Below are positions 26,901-35,200 of a stretch of 35,631 bases of DNA, piece by piece; positions within the stretch are counted from its first letter, which is position 1; each line of letters starts with the position of its first letter. The notes beneath the pieces were generated by a model. The model did no database searches, was not told the origin of the DNA, and saw only the letters and a list, made by a program, of their open reading frames with translations. This stretch comes from Sulfurovum sp. GTDB taxonomy: Bacteria; Campylobacterota; Campylobacteria; Campylobacterales; Sulfurovaceae. Position numbers and translations under genes: made by a program. Location of the stretch: NCBI GenBank assembly GCA_021647715.1, contig JAKIUE010000012.1:1-35631 (forward strand), in the 5' to 3' direction.

Positions 26901-27686
26901 CCAAAAGTATCTCTTGACTTAGACTCAGAGGATATCAAGACTCCTGACTTCTCTACTGATTCAGACTTAATAGATCTGAATACAGATGCGTTATCTCTAG
27001 ACTCAGATATTGAGGAAATTGAAACTCCAAATGTATCTCTTGACTTAGGCTCAGAGGATATCAAGACTCCTGACTTCTCTACTGATTCAGACTTAATAGA
27101 TCTGAATACAGATGCGTTATCTCTAGACTCAGATATTGAAGAAATTGAAACTCCAAAAGTATCTCTTGACTTAGACTCAGAGGATATCAAGACTCCTGAC
27201 TTCTCTACTGATTCAGACTTAATAGATCTGAATACACCTGCGTTATCTCTAGACTCAGATATTGAGGAGATTGAAACTCAAAAAGTATCTCTTGACTTAG
27301 ACTCAGAGGATATCAAGACTCCTGACTTCTCTACTGATTCAGACTTAATAGATCTGAATACAGATGCGTTATCTCTAAATGACAACGACCAACAAGCAAT
27401 ATTTACAGAAAAAGGGGCACAAAAACAAATTTTAATTGCCAAGAAGTTCATATTAGAACGTAGGATACTTATAAAAGTATTAGAAAATATTGGTTATGAC
27501 TATACTGCCCTTGAAAATGTTGACACATTGGAAACAGAAGTCGCTACTAACAACTACGACATTATCTTTACAGATAGCAGTTTGGCAGACAACACATCTA
27601 TTCAGACTAATAGTAATATCACCATAATTACAGACAAAAAATCAAAAGATGAAATCATTGATATAATCCATGAAAAAAGAAGTTAA
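23961..27686 (+). CDS. Hybrid histidine kinase: NIT sensor, HisKA-HATPase, receivers, acidic repeats
   Basis: A 1241-residue membrane kinase. TM1 is about 10-30. The periplasmic region (about 40-310) has the NIT pattern [20 protein letters not shown] with [10 protein letters not shown]2 is about 318-340. HisKA carries H424 in [18 protein letters not shown]. HATPase has VQDDGIGM and [11 protein letters not shown] boxes. A degenerate receiver-like stretch (about 670-785) ends [14 protein letters not shown] complete receiver (about 791-915) has VTED, D841 in [11 protein letters not shown], the T and the K of YITKP. Residues 941-1139 are five 42-residue acidic repeats, and the end (about 1150-1241) again looks like a broken receiver (IIFTDSSL, no acidic pair). 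The ligand of the NIT sensor is not readable; nitrate/nitrite is only the family's type case. AAGGA lies 9 nt before the ATG. Confidence 0.9.
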   Translation: MTIRNRLKLIGLLPITLLILLSSYFFVTSYVNYEKAKAFKNVLSNNSKLSNVLTEVGKESGLTSIYLAAGQEDFQDSLAKQRKNTDTILNPIKNNLSIDATSYLPFILDFMGANATLDTEKYETFLTQMTHLPTIRKNADVKDSDFKAIFFNGYKEKISDNIVDNLLQINNFSFNTEISSLIATLSKFYIAKENASLERGLLSYYLMGKAPISLKDISLWNNYRAKAHLFDFNHIKHDGVKKQLQELQKDPLTAHSIQDLEKTSSAIQMDLDTGKYTEEAMDWFALHTQKISLLNKGELIVSNTLWEKADAFLQKQLMLLSIAAGLLLLGLILAYLGYLTSRDLSRNTKELEDVVHKAVDTMKKSEFYLPTDTSSIENVNLNTYKGTQQAYSFLETLIETAKDDKLTALRANEAKSLFLANMSHEIRTPLNGIVGFTEILRSTDLTSEQNEFLSIIDKSSDNLLNIINNILDLSKIESNKIEIENTVFDAAEELESAIETYAVAASEKDIDLNYYMDPTISSKLKGDPTKIKEVLINLLSNAIKFTSYGGEINLIIKKTQEENDLNPRISFSVQDDGIGMTEEQQSRIFEAFSQADVSVTRKYGGTGLGLTISSQFVELMGGELELESAKDQGTTFFFSLPLEEIISNEINYKNAFNDIAIGKYEHETPTKLDTYLEDYFKYFGPSVKHFDSVGELQELINNDACKNYWIDLDKSNQNILDSIGNIDTSKLIILANITSRSKIEDLGINQDNVIYKPVTLTKLKNILLKSTSTLPQIIEDSVPVQATRFDANILVTEDNIINQKLIKRILEEHGVTVDLANNGLESFEKRKANHYDLIFMDIQMPVMDGIEATHEILAYEENEETSHVPIVALTANALKGDRERFLNEGMDEYITKPIETSELLYVLNKFLLDNSSVNASDANKETETHSSNLDNITIPNVSLDLGSEDIKTPDFSTDSDLIDLNTDALSLDSDIEEIETPKVSLDLDSEDIKTPDFSTDSDLIDLNTDALSLDSDIEEIETPNVSLDLGSEDIKTPDFSTDSDLIDLNTDALSLDSDIEEIETPKVSLDLDSEDIKTPDFSTDSDLIDLNTPALSLDSDIEEIETQKVSLDLDSEDIKTPDFSTDSDLIDLNTDALSLNDNDQQAIFTEKGAQKQILIAKKFILERRILIKVLENIGYDYTALENVDTLETEVATNNYDIIFTDSSLADNTSIQTNSNITIITDKKSKDEIIDIIHEKRS
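26781..27377 (+). repeat. 126-bp tandem repeats inside the kinase gene (4.7 copies)
   Basis: Copies begin at 26781, 26907, 27033, 27159 and 27285, an exact 126-bp period; the last is cut short after 93 bp. Each codes for 42 acidic residues starting VSLDL(G/D)SEDIKTPDF. Copies are almost identical in DNA. Copies 1 and 3 share G after VSLDL, and copies 2 and 4 share D, so a 252-bp dimer duplication is likely. The period is a multiple of three, so copy-number changes keep the frame. Confidence 0.98.
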
Positions 27687-27692
27687 TAGTTA

Positions 27693-28064
27693 ATGGCACT
27701 TAAAATACTGATTGTTGATGATGACTTTATAAATAGGAAACTATTACTCACATTATTAAAAAAGAATCCTGATGTTGTAGAGATGCAAGAGGCAGAGAAT
27801 GGCTCTGACGCTTTAGATAAATTAAAACAAGACCCTAGTCTTAATTTTGTTTTACTAGATATCATGATGCCCATCGTAGATGGTATTGAGTTTTTAAAAA
27901 TATTTAGATCAGATATGAAAAATTCACATATTCCTGTCATTGTTTTATCTACAGATGATACGAGAAAAACTGAAATATTTGACAACGGTGCCAACGGCTT
28001 CTTAAGAAAGCCTATCAAAGAAGAGGATTTGTTTCATAAAATAGCACAATGGTCTGATATATAA
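27693..28064 (+). CDS. Single-domain response regulator (CheY-like receiver)
   Basis: A 123-residue stand-alone receiver. The Asp pocket LIVDDDF is at 6-12, the phospho-acceptor is in FVLLDIMMPIVDG (D near 56), the switch residue is in VLSTDD, and the lysine is in FLRKPIKEEDL. There is no output domain, so it acts by binding a partner or passing the phosphate on. It starts 6 nt after the hybrid kinase stop and completes a Hpt-kinase-receiver operon. Confidence 0.9.
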   Translation: MALKILIVDDDFINRKLLLTLLKKNPDVVEMQEAENGSDALDKLKQDPSLNFVLLDIMMPIVDGIEFLKIFRSDMKNSHIPVIVLSTDDTRKTEIFDNGANGFLRKPIKEEDLFHKIAQWSDI

Positions 28065-28066
28065 AC

Positions 28067-28093
28067 GTTTGTAGGTTTTATTTACGTACAAAC
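28067..28093. terminator. Small hairpin between converging RR and lon genes
   Basis: GTTTGTA (28067-28073) and TACAAAC (28087-28093), 13-nt loop, across the 13-bp gap of converging genes and into the lon 3' end. The short stem makes it a weak terminator candidate. Confidence 0.3.
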
Positions 28094-30501
28094 ACTTCCT
28101 CAAGTACTTCATCAATATCTGATACACCAATAATCTTAATATTCTTTTTTACTTCATCTGGTATCTCATCTAAATCTCTTTCAAAATTTTTCATAGGTAT
28201 CAACGCTTTAGTTACCCCTGCCTTATATGCTGCAATTAACTTTTCTTTTAACCCCCCAATAGGAAGCACTTTTCCTATCAATGTGACTTCTCCCGTCATC
28301 GCTACTCTATTGTCTATCTTATTGCCACTTAAAATCGAAGCAATGGCAGTTACCATAGCAATCCCAGCACTAGGGCCATCTTTAGGTGTTGCACCAGCAG
28401 GAACGTGTATATGAAGGTCATAACGCTTATATACTTCGGAACTATCTACTGCTATTGCTTCGTCTCTTTCTTTTTGACTCTTTGGAATACGTGAGGGCAT
28501 AATAGCTAAACGTCTTTCATCTATCAGTATCTTCACTAAAGAGTGCGCAATACGTGCCGACTCTTTCATTACATCTCCAAGACTTCCAGTAAGTTGGAGT
28601 GTCCCTTTCCCCTTAATCTTTACAGCTTCTATAGTAAGTACATCTCCACCTACGGCTGTCCAAGCAAGACCAGAGACTATTCCTACTTGTGGTTTTTCAT
28701 CTACTGTTGAAATTTCAAAGACTTTTTTGTCTGCAAATTCATCTAAGTTCTTTTTTGTTATAGATATAATGTTTTTACTTTTATCTTCTAAAAGTTTTCT
28801 AGCTGTTTTTCGCATTAATGCAGATATTTTACGACGTAAATTTCTTACACCTGCTTCACGTGTGTATTCATCAATGAGTAACTTCAATGCTTTATCTGAT
28901 ATAGAGAATTCTCTTCGTTTTAAAGCATGTTTTTTTAACTCTTGTGGGATTAAATAGCGTGATGCTATTTCAAATTTCTCTTTTGGGGTATAAGAGTTCA
29001 GTCCTATAAATTCCATTCTATCTCTTAATGGTGCTGGTATACGACCTACATCATTTGCAGTGGCTATAAATATAGCTTTAGAAAGGTCTATATTGAAGTT
29101 TAAATAATAGTCTCTGTATTTTGAATTTTGTTCAGGGTCTAGTATCTCTAGTAGTGCGGCTGTTGGGTCTCCCCTCATACTTCGCCCTACTTTGTCTATC
29201 TCATCTAGTACTATGACGGGATCCATAGTCTTAGCTTCTATGATTCCTTGCACTAAACGTCCTGGCATTGCTCCTACATAGGTTCTTCTGTGCCCTCTAA
29301 GTTCATTGACATCTTCCAGTCCACCCAAGGCTATACGAATCAATGGCCGATCAAGTGCAGTAGCGATGGAGTTTGCCAAAGATGTTTTACCCACACCAGG
29401 AGGTCCAGCAAAACAAAGTATCGCTCCTGCTGCTTCTTTTTGTTTAATTCCTCTTAATTCAGCTAATTCACGTACTGAAAAAAATTCTACTATACGTTCT
29501 TTAGGTTTTTCTAAAGCATAATGGTCTTTATCTAGTTCTTTTGCTACTTTTTGAACACTTAGGTTACCTTTTGTGAGTTGTCCAAATGGCAGTTCTAATA
29601 CCCATTCCAAATAACTCTGCAATATATTGGCATCTGCAGAGTCAGGATGCATACGTGCAAAACGATCAAGCTGTTTGCTTATCTCCTTAAATGCATCTTC
29701 TTTCATGTGTGGTTTGAGTACTTCTACTTTTTCTCTAAAAGTTGCTATTTCTTCTTCACGTTGGGTATCCATACCCAGTTCTTGTTGTATCTCTTTAAGT
29801 TGTTCTTTTAGAAAATATTCTTTATTGGTTTGTTCTATTTTAGAATGTACTTTTGTGCGTATTTCTCGTTGTACTTTTGTGGCTTCTATTTCAGCAGTCA
29901 CAACATCTATGAGACCTAGTAGTCTTTTTTCTATATTTGGCTCAACATACAATGCGTATGCAACACTTTTATCTAGTTTTAGCATAGAAGAGACAAGGTC
30001 AGCTATACGGTGTGCTTCATCATTTTCTTCTATGGTACGTACTAGGTCTGCAGAAAAAGAACTATTCATGGCAGAAAGGCTTTTTATTTTATCTCGCAAG
30101 ATGCCCATTAAAGCATCTACTTTTAGCTTATTAAAACTTTCAGGTTCAACTATCTCGATGAGTGCTTTGTTAAATGTTCCAACTTCAGTTTGAACTATCT
30201 TAGCACGTGAAAGTCCTTGAAAGAGTATTTTGACCCTACCGTCAGGTATATGAACCTTTCGCATAATAGACCCTACAACCCCTACTTTATAAAGTGCATC
30301 GAACGCTCTATTTCCTTCTTTGCCTTCTATGGTAGAAGTGACAAAAAGTAAAGAATCATTTTCCATAGCATTTGTGGCTGCATCTATATCTTTTTGATCT
30401 GTTAGAAAAATAGGAGAAATCATAAATGGATAAAGAAAAAGTTCATCCTCTACGACAATGGGGAGTGTGGTTGGGAATGCATCATAATCACTGAGTTGCA
30501 T
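28078..30501 (-). CDS. lon: ATP-dependent protease La (Lon)
   Basis: An 807-residue AAA+ serine protease that degrades misfolded and regulatory proteins. The N-terminal LON substrate domain (about 10-200; LPIVVEDELFLYPFMISPIF) is followed by a coiled-coil linker. The AAA+ module has Walker A GPPGVGKT (366-373) and Walker B VIVLDEID (429-436). The C-terminal protease domain has the catalytic serine S711 in KDGPSAGIAM and lysine K754 in GGLKEKL. The length is normal. The start has AAAGGA about 6 nt upstream. It converges with the receiver gene and is the only gene of its unit, or follows the BamD gene. Confidence 0.97.
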   Translation of the reverse strand: MQLSDYDAFPTTLPIVVEDELFLYPFMISPIFLTDQKDIDAATNAMENDSLLFVTSTIEGKEGNRAFDALYKVGVVGSIMRKVHIPDGRVKILFQGLSRAKIVQTEVGTFNKALIEIVEPESFNKLKVDALMGILRDKIKSLSAMNSSFSADLVRTIEENDEAHRIADLVSSMLKLDKSVAYALYVEPNIEKRLLGLIDVVTAEIEATKVQREIRTKVHSKIEQTNKEYFLKEQLKEIQQELGMDTQREEEIATFREKVEVLKPHMKEDAFKEISKQLDRFARMHPDSADANILQSYLEWVLELPFGQLTKGNLSVQKVAKELDKDHYALEKPKERIVEFFSVRELAELRGIKQKEAAGAILCFAGPPGVGKTSLANSIATALDRPLIRIALGGLEDVNELRGHRRTYVGAMPGRLVQGIIEAKTMDPVIVLDEIDKVGRSMRGDPTAALLEILDPEQNSKYRDYYLNFNIDLSKAIFIATANDVGRIPAPLRDRMEFIGLNSYTPKEKFEIASRYLIPQELKKHALKRREFSISDKALKLLIDEYTREAGVRNLRRKISALMRKTARKLLEDKSKNIISITKKNLDEFADKKVFEISTVDEKPQVGIVSGLAWTAVGGDVLTIEAVKIKGKGTLQLTGSLGDVMKESARIAHSLVKILIDERRLAIMPSRIPKSQKERDEAIAVDSSEVYKRYDLHIHVPAGATPKDGPSAGIAMVTAIASILSGNKIDNRVAMTGEVTLIGKVLPIGGLKEKLIAAYKAGVTKALIPMKNFERDLDEIPDEVKKNIKIIGVSDIDEVLEEVFVRK

Positions 30502-30570
30502 AGTAAATCCTTTAAAATGAAAATTAACAAATAAAAATTAGAAGAAGTCGTAAAAGTAGCTAAACGGAGG

Positions 30571-30590
30571 TTTTAATTTTTAATTTTTAA
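30571..30590. repeat. TTTTTAA tandem heptamers upstream of lon
   Basis: TTTTAA followed by TTTTTAA x2 and a TTTTTG remainder, 70-89 bp upstream of the lon start. Read on the other strand this is the same heptamer class (AAATTAA) as at 9735-9762 before purD. Short and A/T-rich. Confidence 0.6.
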
Positions 30591-30598
30591 TTTTTGTC

Positions 30599-30630
30599 TT
30601 GATTAAATGCCTATAAAGGCCTTTAATCAA
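30599..30630 (-). terminator. Hairpin at the end of the BamD-like gene
   Basis: TTGATTAAA (30599-30607) pairs with TTTAATCAA (30622-30630) and encloses GCCT/AGGC, with one T-C mismatch. It covers the stop codon at 30625-30623. The minus-strand exit is A-rich, not T-rich, so it may stabilise the mRNA rather than terminate. Confidence 0.45.
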
Positions 30631-31273
30631 ATACCTTACCAATAATCCCTTGCTTAGGTGCGGTTATATCTGACGAACGGACAAGAGAGCCTTTATTTTT
30701 ATCTCTATATATTTTAGCAGCAGCTGGTTTTCCTGTTCTATCATACAGTGCCGCTATATTTTCATTGAGTAGATATTGACTCATATGTAAACGTATAAGC
30801 ATCGTATTTACCATTGGTCCATACATAGAACCCGGATATCTGTAGGAAAAAGTATTGGATTTTTCTATGCTGTCCATAATCAGTTTTTGATCTTTGTAAA
30901 CATCTTTTATACCTAGAAAAGAGGCTTTTAATTTCATAAACTCTATATATTCACGGTTTTGGTTTTCTCCATAACGTTTATTATATTCATCTAAATAATA
31001 GTTTGAAAGTAAATACTTTTCATTATTCATGTGTGCATGAGCCAATAACATAATGGCTGTAGGCATTTGAGGAGAACGCATATGTTCGCTCTTTAAAGAG
31101 ATGTAAAAAGCATCTGCTTTGTCCATGCTACCACTTGCTATACTCTTTGCTATTTGCTTATACCAATACACTGCTGGCTTGTTAAACTCTTTTACATTTT
31201 CCGAAGAGCCTGCACATCCTACAAAGAGTAAAGATGCTACTGTTAGAAGTAATGTTCTCATTTTAAAACCCAT
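30623..31273 (-). CDS. bamD: BamD-like outer-membrane assembly lipoprotein
   Basis: A 216-residue lipoprotein. The signal peptide MGFKMRTLLLTVASLLFVGC ends at lipid-attachment C20. The body has tetratricopeptide-like helices: KPAVYWYKQIAKSIASGSMD, KADAFYISLKSEHMRSP, AIMLLAHAHMNNEKYLLSNY and YLDEYNKRYGENQNREYIEF. These fit BamD (YfiO), which with BamA inserts beta-barrel proteins. The frame is open to 31306, but AAGG 6 nt before the ATG at 31273 supports that start. BamA, BamB and others are not in the window. The LptD encoded at 5883-7979 would be one client. Confidence 0.82.
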   Translation of the reverse strand: MGFKMRTLLLTVASLLFVGCAGSSENVKEFNKPAVYWYKQIAKSIASGSMDKADAFYISLKSEHMRSPQMPTAIMLLAHAHMNNEKYLLSNYYLDEYNKRYGENQNREYIEFMKLKASFLGIKDVYKDQKLIMDSIEKSNTFSYRYPGSMYGPMVNTMLIRLHMSQYLLNENIAALYDRTGKPAAAKIYRDKNKGSLVRSSDITAPKQGIIGKVFD

Positions 31274-31363
31274 ATTCAACCTTAGATTATATATTATGTT
31301 TATCATATCTCAAAGTATGTAAGAAGTGTATTATTTATATGCAATACTTTCAATCTTAGCGTA

Positions 31364-32062
31364 TTAATTTGCCTTAAAAACACGCCCTGTTTCTTTTTCA
31401 ATAGTGATGATAAGGTCAGGTGATCCATCTTCAAATTCAAATGTCAGATTACAGTCCCTCTCCATAAACGTGCTATAGTCAGGGGTAGTTGAGTTTTCAA
31501 ATCCTCTATGTGGGCGTCCTAGATAATCAAAGCCTATAGACTTTGTTCTTCCTGGGCAGTTTGCAAATAGTTTTGCGTCATTCTCTTTTATACCATATTT
31601 TTTAGTCAAGAATATATTGGATGAAGCAACTTCATTGATATTTGGGAACTCTTGCTCTGAGAGATCATGTTCACAAGGTTTATTATTTCGTCCCATCATC
31701 ACTTGTCCGCTTGCGGGATCCGTTGCGGCTTCACCTTTTGCTACATCTATATTTCCTTCTACATTCTTATCTGAACCGACATAGTAAAATATACCATTAT
31801 CACTACAGCCTTCTTTTCCAAAACGCCAAAACCTACGTTGCCATTTTCTTCTAATCGTGCCTCTTGATGTTGTAGTATCTACTACATTATCCATCAGTGC
31901 CATGTGCTGGGTAAACTGTATGGCTGAGATGATGTTATCAGCTGCCTCTTGGCGTAGGTCATTTTCCATCCTAGGTATGGCAAGCGCAGCTAAGATACCG
32001 AGTACTACTATCACCATCACAAGTTCTATCATGGTAAATGCTTTGTGTATGTTTTTTTTCAT
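31364..32062 (-). CDS. Type IV prepilin-like / pseudopilin protein
   Basis: A 232-residue protein with a class III (prepilin) signal: the short leader MKKNIHKA, cleavage before F9, then FTMIELVMVIVVLGILAALA with the conserved mature E5 at E13. The usual residue before the cut is G; here it is A. The C-terminal head is soluble with several cysteines. It could be a minor pilin or a type II secretion pseudopilin; I cannot tell which. It is divergent from a large secreted protein with MshQ-like features, as in MSHA pilus loci. GAAGG lies 10 nt before the ATG. Confidence 0.85.
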   Translation of the reverse strand: MKKNIHKAFTMIELVMVIVVLGILAALAIPRMENDLRQEAADNIISAIQFTQHMALMDNVVDTTTSRGTIRRKWQRRFWRFGKEGCSDNGIFYYVGSDKNVEGNIDVAKGEAATDPASGQVMMGRNNKPCEHDLSEQEFPNINEVASSNIFLTKKYGIKENDAKLFANCPGRTKSIGFDYLGRPHRGFENSTTPDYSTFMERDCNLTFEFEDGSPDLIITIEKETGRVFKAN

Positions 32063-32150
32063 GTTTTACAAACCTTCAGATATATAGTAAAATAATTGCT
32101 ATAAGTATATCTTTCCTTTACTAAAAATGATGTATTAATTATTATTTCTC

Positions 32151-32156
32151 TATAAT
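32151..32156 (+). promoter_or_regulatory. Candidate -10 in the pilin/surface-protein spacer
   Basis: TATAAT facing right in CTCTATAATAATAAC, about 110 nt before the ATG at 32265. Two TTGACA boxes (32173-32178 and 32182-32187) lie further downstream; the first has TAAACT 19 bp after it (32198-32203), a second and weaker choice. The promoter is therefore uncertain. Confidence 0.35.
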
Positions 32157-32218
32157 AATAACATAGTATTTTTTGACATTTTTGACATTTTTTACTGTAA
32201 ACTAAAACAAAAAATATT

Positions 32219-32234
32219 AGCATTTTAAAATGCT
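32219..32234. promoter_or_regulatory. 16-bp perfect palindrome upstream of the large surface protein
   Basis: AGCATTTTAAAATGCT is an exact palindrome 30 bp before the start codon and inside the expected leader. It could be a dimeric-regulator operator or an mRNA hairpin; with only one copy visible it could also be chance in A/T-rich DNA. Confidence 0.4.
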
Positions 32235-32264
32235 TATTATTGCACTAAATATAGGAACTTAACA

Positions 32265-35200
32265 ATGCAGTATCTAAAACATATCATTTTATTAGGATTA
32301 CTTCTTCCACAATTTCTTTTTGCCACATGGAGTGTCTCAGCAGATGGACGCTCTGCATCAACACCTAATCCTTATAGTAACTTTCAAAATCATACGCAAA
32401 CACTTACCATCGCTGGTCAAAATTCACTTACAGTCACGATAAAAGGAGAAATGGAAGGAGGCTATGATTTTGTTTTTATTACCGATAGTGCTGGTACTAC
32501 GCGTAGATTTGATGGTAAAATTGACGAGTCATACCAAGCAGTAGGATCAACCATCACTATTCGATATACTACAGATTATTCAGTAACTAAGTCTGGTGTA
32601 ACTGTTTCAGTGAAAGAACCTGAGCGTTTCCTTACTAGTAACCCTAAAGATTTTGCAAAAATAAACATAGCAGGAGAGACAAGTACCAACATCTATGGAG
32701 ACCTTATGGTCATAGGGAACCAATCACTCTGTTGGAAAGATGATACCAACACGTGTCAAAAACCTGATTCTTCTGCTACGAATAATGCCCTAATTCAGAA
32801 CCATGCCAATTTAGATCCAGCGGCTGTAGCTGCAGGTTATTTAAACTCAACCTCTGCAGATTTGGAACTTAAACCAAATGACAGGGTAGTAGAGGCTTGG
32901 CTTTTTACTATGGGTCGTCTATATCAGGAAGATTATTCTTTACGTGCATCAGCACAAAATATCAGACTCAAAACACCTACGAGTGGTGGCTACATTGACT
33001 TACGTGCTGATGATGACAAGTTTAACTGGATTATCGCTGATTACAACTGGTCTTTTGACTATGCTACTGCTATCAATATCACAGAGTATGTACAACAAGG
33101 TGGTCGCTACTGGGTAGCTGACCTTAAATCCTCTGAAACTTATAACCAAGGTTCTGGTTGGGGTATTGCCGTGATTGTTGAAGATACCACAAGCCAAGTA
33201 CGAACACTAAAGAATATATCTTTATATAATGGATATATTACGGTATATAATGGTTATGGATATACTCCAAGTATTACATCGAATATCTCTGGATTTTTTA
33301 CGCCACGTTCTGGTACAGTCAAATCAAACCTTATCGTAATGTCAGCAGAATCTGATAGAGCCCTTCTAGATACAATGAGTGTTACAAAAAAAGATGGTAC
33401 TCCTATAGACATCGTAGATAGTCTAAATAACAAAAACAATATACAAAATGCTACTATCTCTAGAAATGGACTCAATGTCACAGACAGAAATCCTAACTAC
33501 GAAAACACCCTTGGTATTGATATAGACGAGATAGATGTAAGTCACATCATTGAGAATAGTCAAACATCCACTAATATCACCATTACCTCAGGTGGAGACC
33601 TAATGTTTCTAAACATGTATGGTTTTGCCACAGAGCTCTATATGCCTAAATTTTGTTATGACTATAACATTCAAAAAAATGGTTTTTCTTTAAAGGCAGA
33701 TGAAAGTCGTAACTTTACAATCAGTGGAACGGGTGAACTCAACGCACATATCTCTCTGCGCAGTCAAGAAGGGGATTTTGATTTAGAAAATTCTAAACTC
33801 AAGTTTTACCTTAATCCTTCAGATCATTTTAACTTTTATAATGCGAAATACTCACCAAATACTGTAAATTCTCTTATTTCTGCTATTACAACAACGCAAC
33901 ATACTACACTGAAACCTGAAATTGCTATAGGTGCAGGTGCAACAAATAATGGAGGTACTATAGGAATCTATGAACGATATTTTGCCCAGTACAATTATAA
34001 GATTCTAAAAAATGAGACAACTGATGTGCATTTTACTATGGAATTAAATACATCTATAGATTTTGGTTCAGGACCGGTAGAGTTTTTACTCTCTTCAGAA
34101 AACAACACATTCCCTCGATGTGAACAAAACCTTACTTATAGTCCACTTTATGGTGCATTTAACATAGAAAGAACAGATAGTGGAACTTATGACCCCATAA
34201 ATGAACCTCAAAAACGTTACCCCCTCTATACACAAGTTGCCAATAAAAAATTTGATATCTCTATTGTCAGCTATGATATAAATTCATCTCCGACATATAT
34301 GAAAGAACTTGTCCTTCCTTCTGATACAGTTGTTGATGTCGAACTCATTGATTCTGCACCTTATAATGACAAAGGCTCCTTCTTTAAATGTCAGAATACA
34401 CAAGAAGGTATTATTCAGACCCTTCCCAATGGAGAAAAAAGTAAACTTATTAAGCTAAATCAAAATACAACCAGAACAGATATATCAGATATATTTATGA
34501 CACCAAGTGCCCTTTGGAATGCCGCATTTAGAATGTGGTACTTTGCAGTTGATGGAAACGTTATCTCGCATTCATGTACAAGCAAAACAGAGGGTAGCTG
34601 CTGGAGAGACAATGTCTATTCAAAGGTAAAAGACACTTCACTTGTAAACTTTTGTGCTTCTGATTGTGCAGGAAATGACTCTACAGATAGTTGCTATAAG
34701 TGTCTACGTCAATACTATGCCACACCTGTATGTTCAAGAGATAATTTTGCCATAAAACCTGCTTCTTATAAGATAGAGATATTTGATACTAATGAATCAA
34801 ATATAACAAGCGGCCTCCAAAGAAAACTTGTTACTAATACTACTACGTCAACACCTACACTTTCAGCAGAATATTTATATAAAGTATCTGTTGATTCTAC
34901 ACAATTTGGAAATAACCAAAAAACGATGGGGTATACTACAAAATTCTCTACTCCATCAAGTAACGATAAACAATCAACTGTCTTCTTTAATAGCAATACA
35001 GGTACATGTGCTGACACCAACAACACAGACTGGGGGCTATGGTTTGAGAATGGAAAAGTACAAGAAGTCATGAGTGGTACTACCATTCACCTTCAATCTA
35101 ACAATCTTGTAAGCATACCTAACGCAGGGAACTATACCTATCATATAGAAGATAGTAACTGGACTATTGTTGACCAAGCAAGATATGTAGATAAAGATGG

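Noticed and set aside
26672-27190. 172-residue minus-strand open frame across the repeats
   Set aside because: It is the antisense shadow of the repeat array in the kinase gene; its length comes from the low-stop repeats, and it has no ribosome-binding site.
26781-27377. Possible CRISPR array
   Set aside because: The repeats are long, contiguous, in-frame protein repeats with no spacers and no cas genes.
29627-30193. 188-residue plus-strand frame inside lon
   Set aside because: Antisense to the conserved lon coding sequence; Ser-rich low-complexity product, no family resemblance.
34766-35086. 106-residue minus-strand frame near the right edge
   Set aside because: Antisense to the long open surface-protein frame, which continues through it without a stop.
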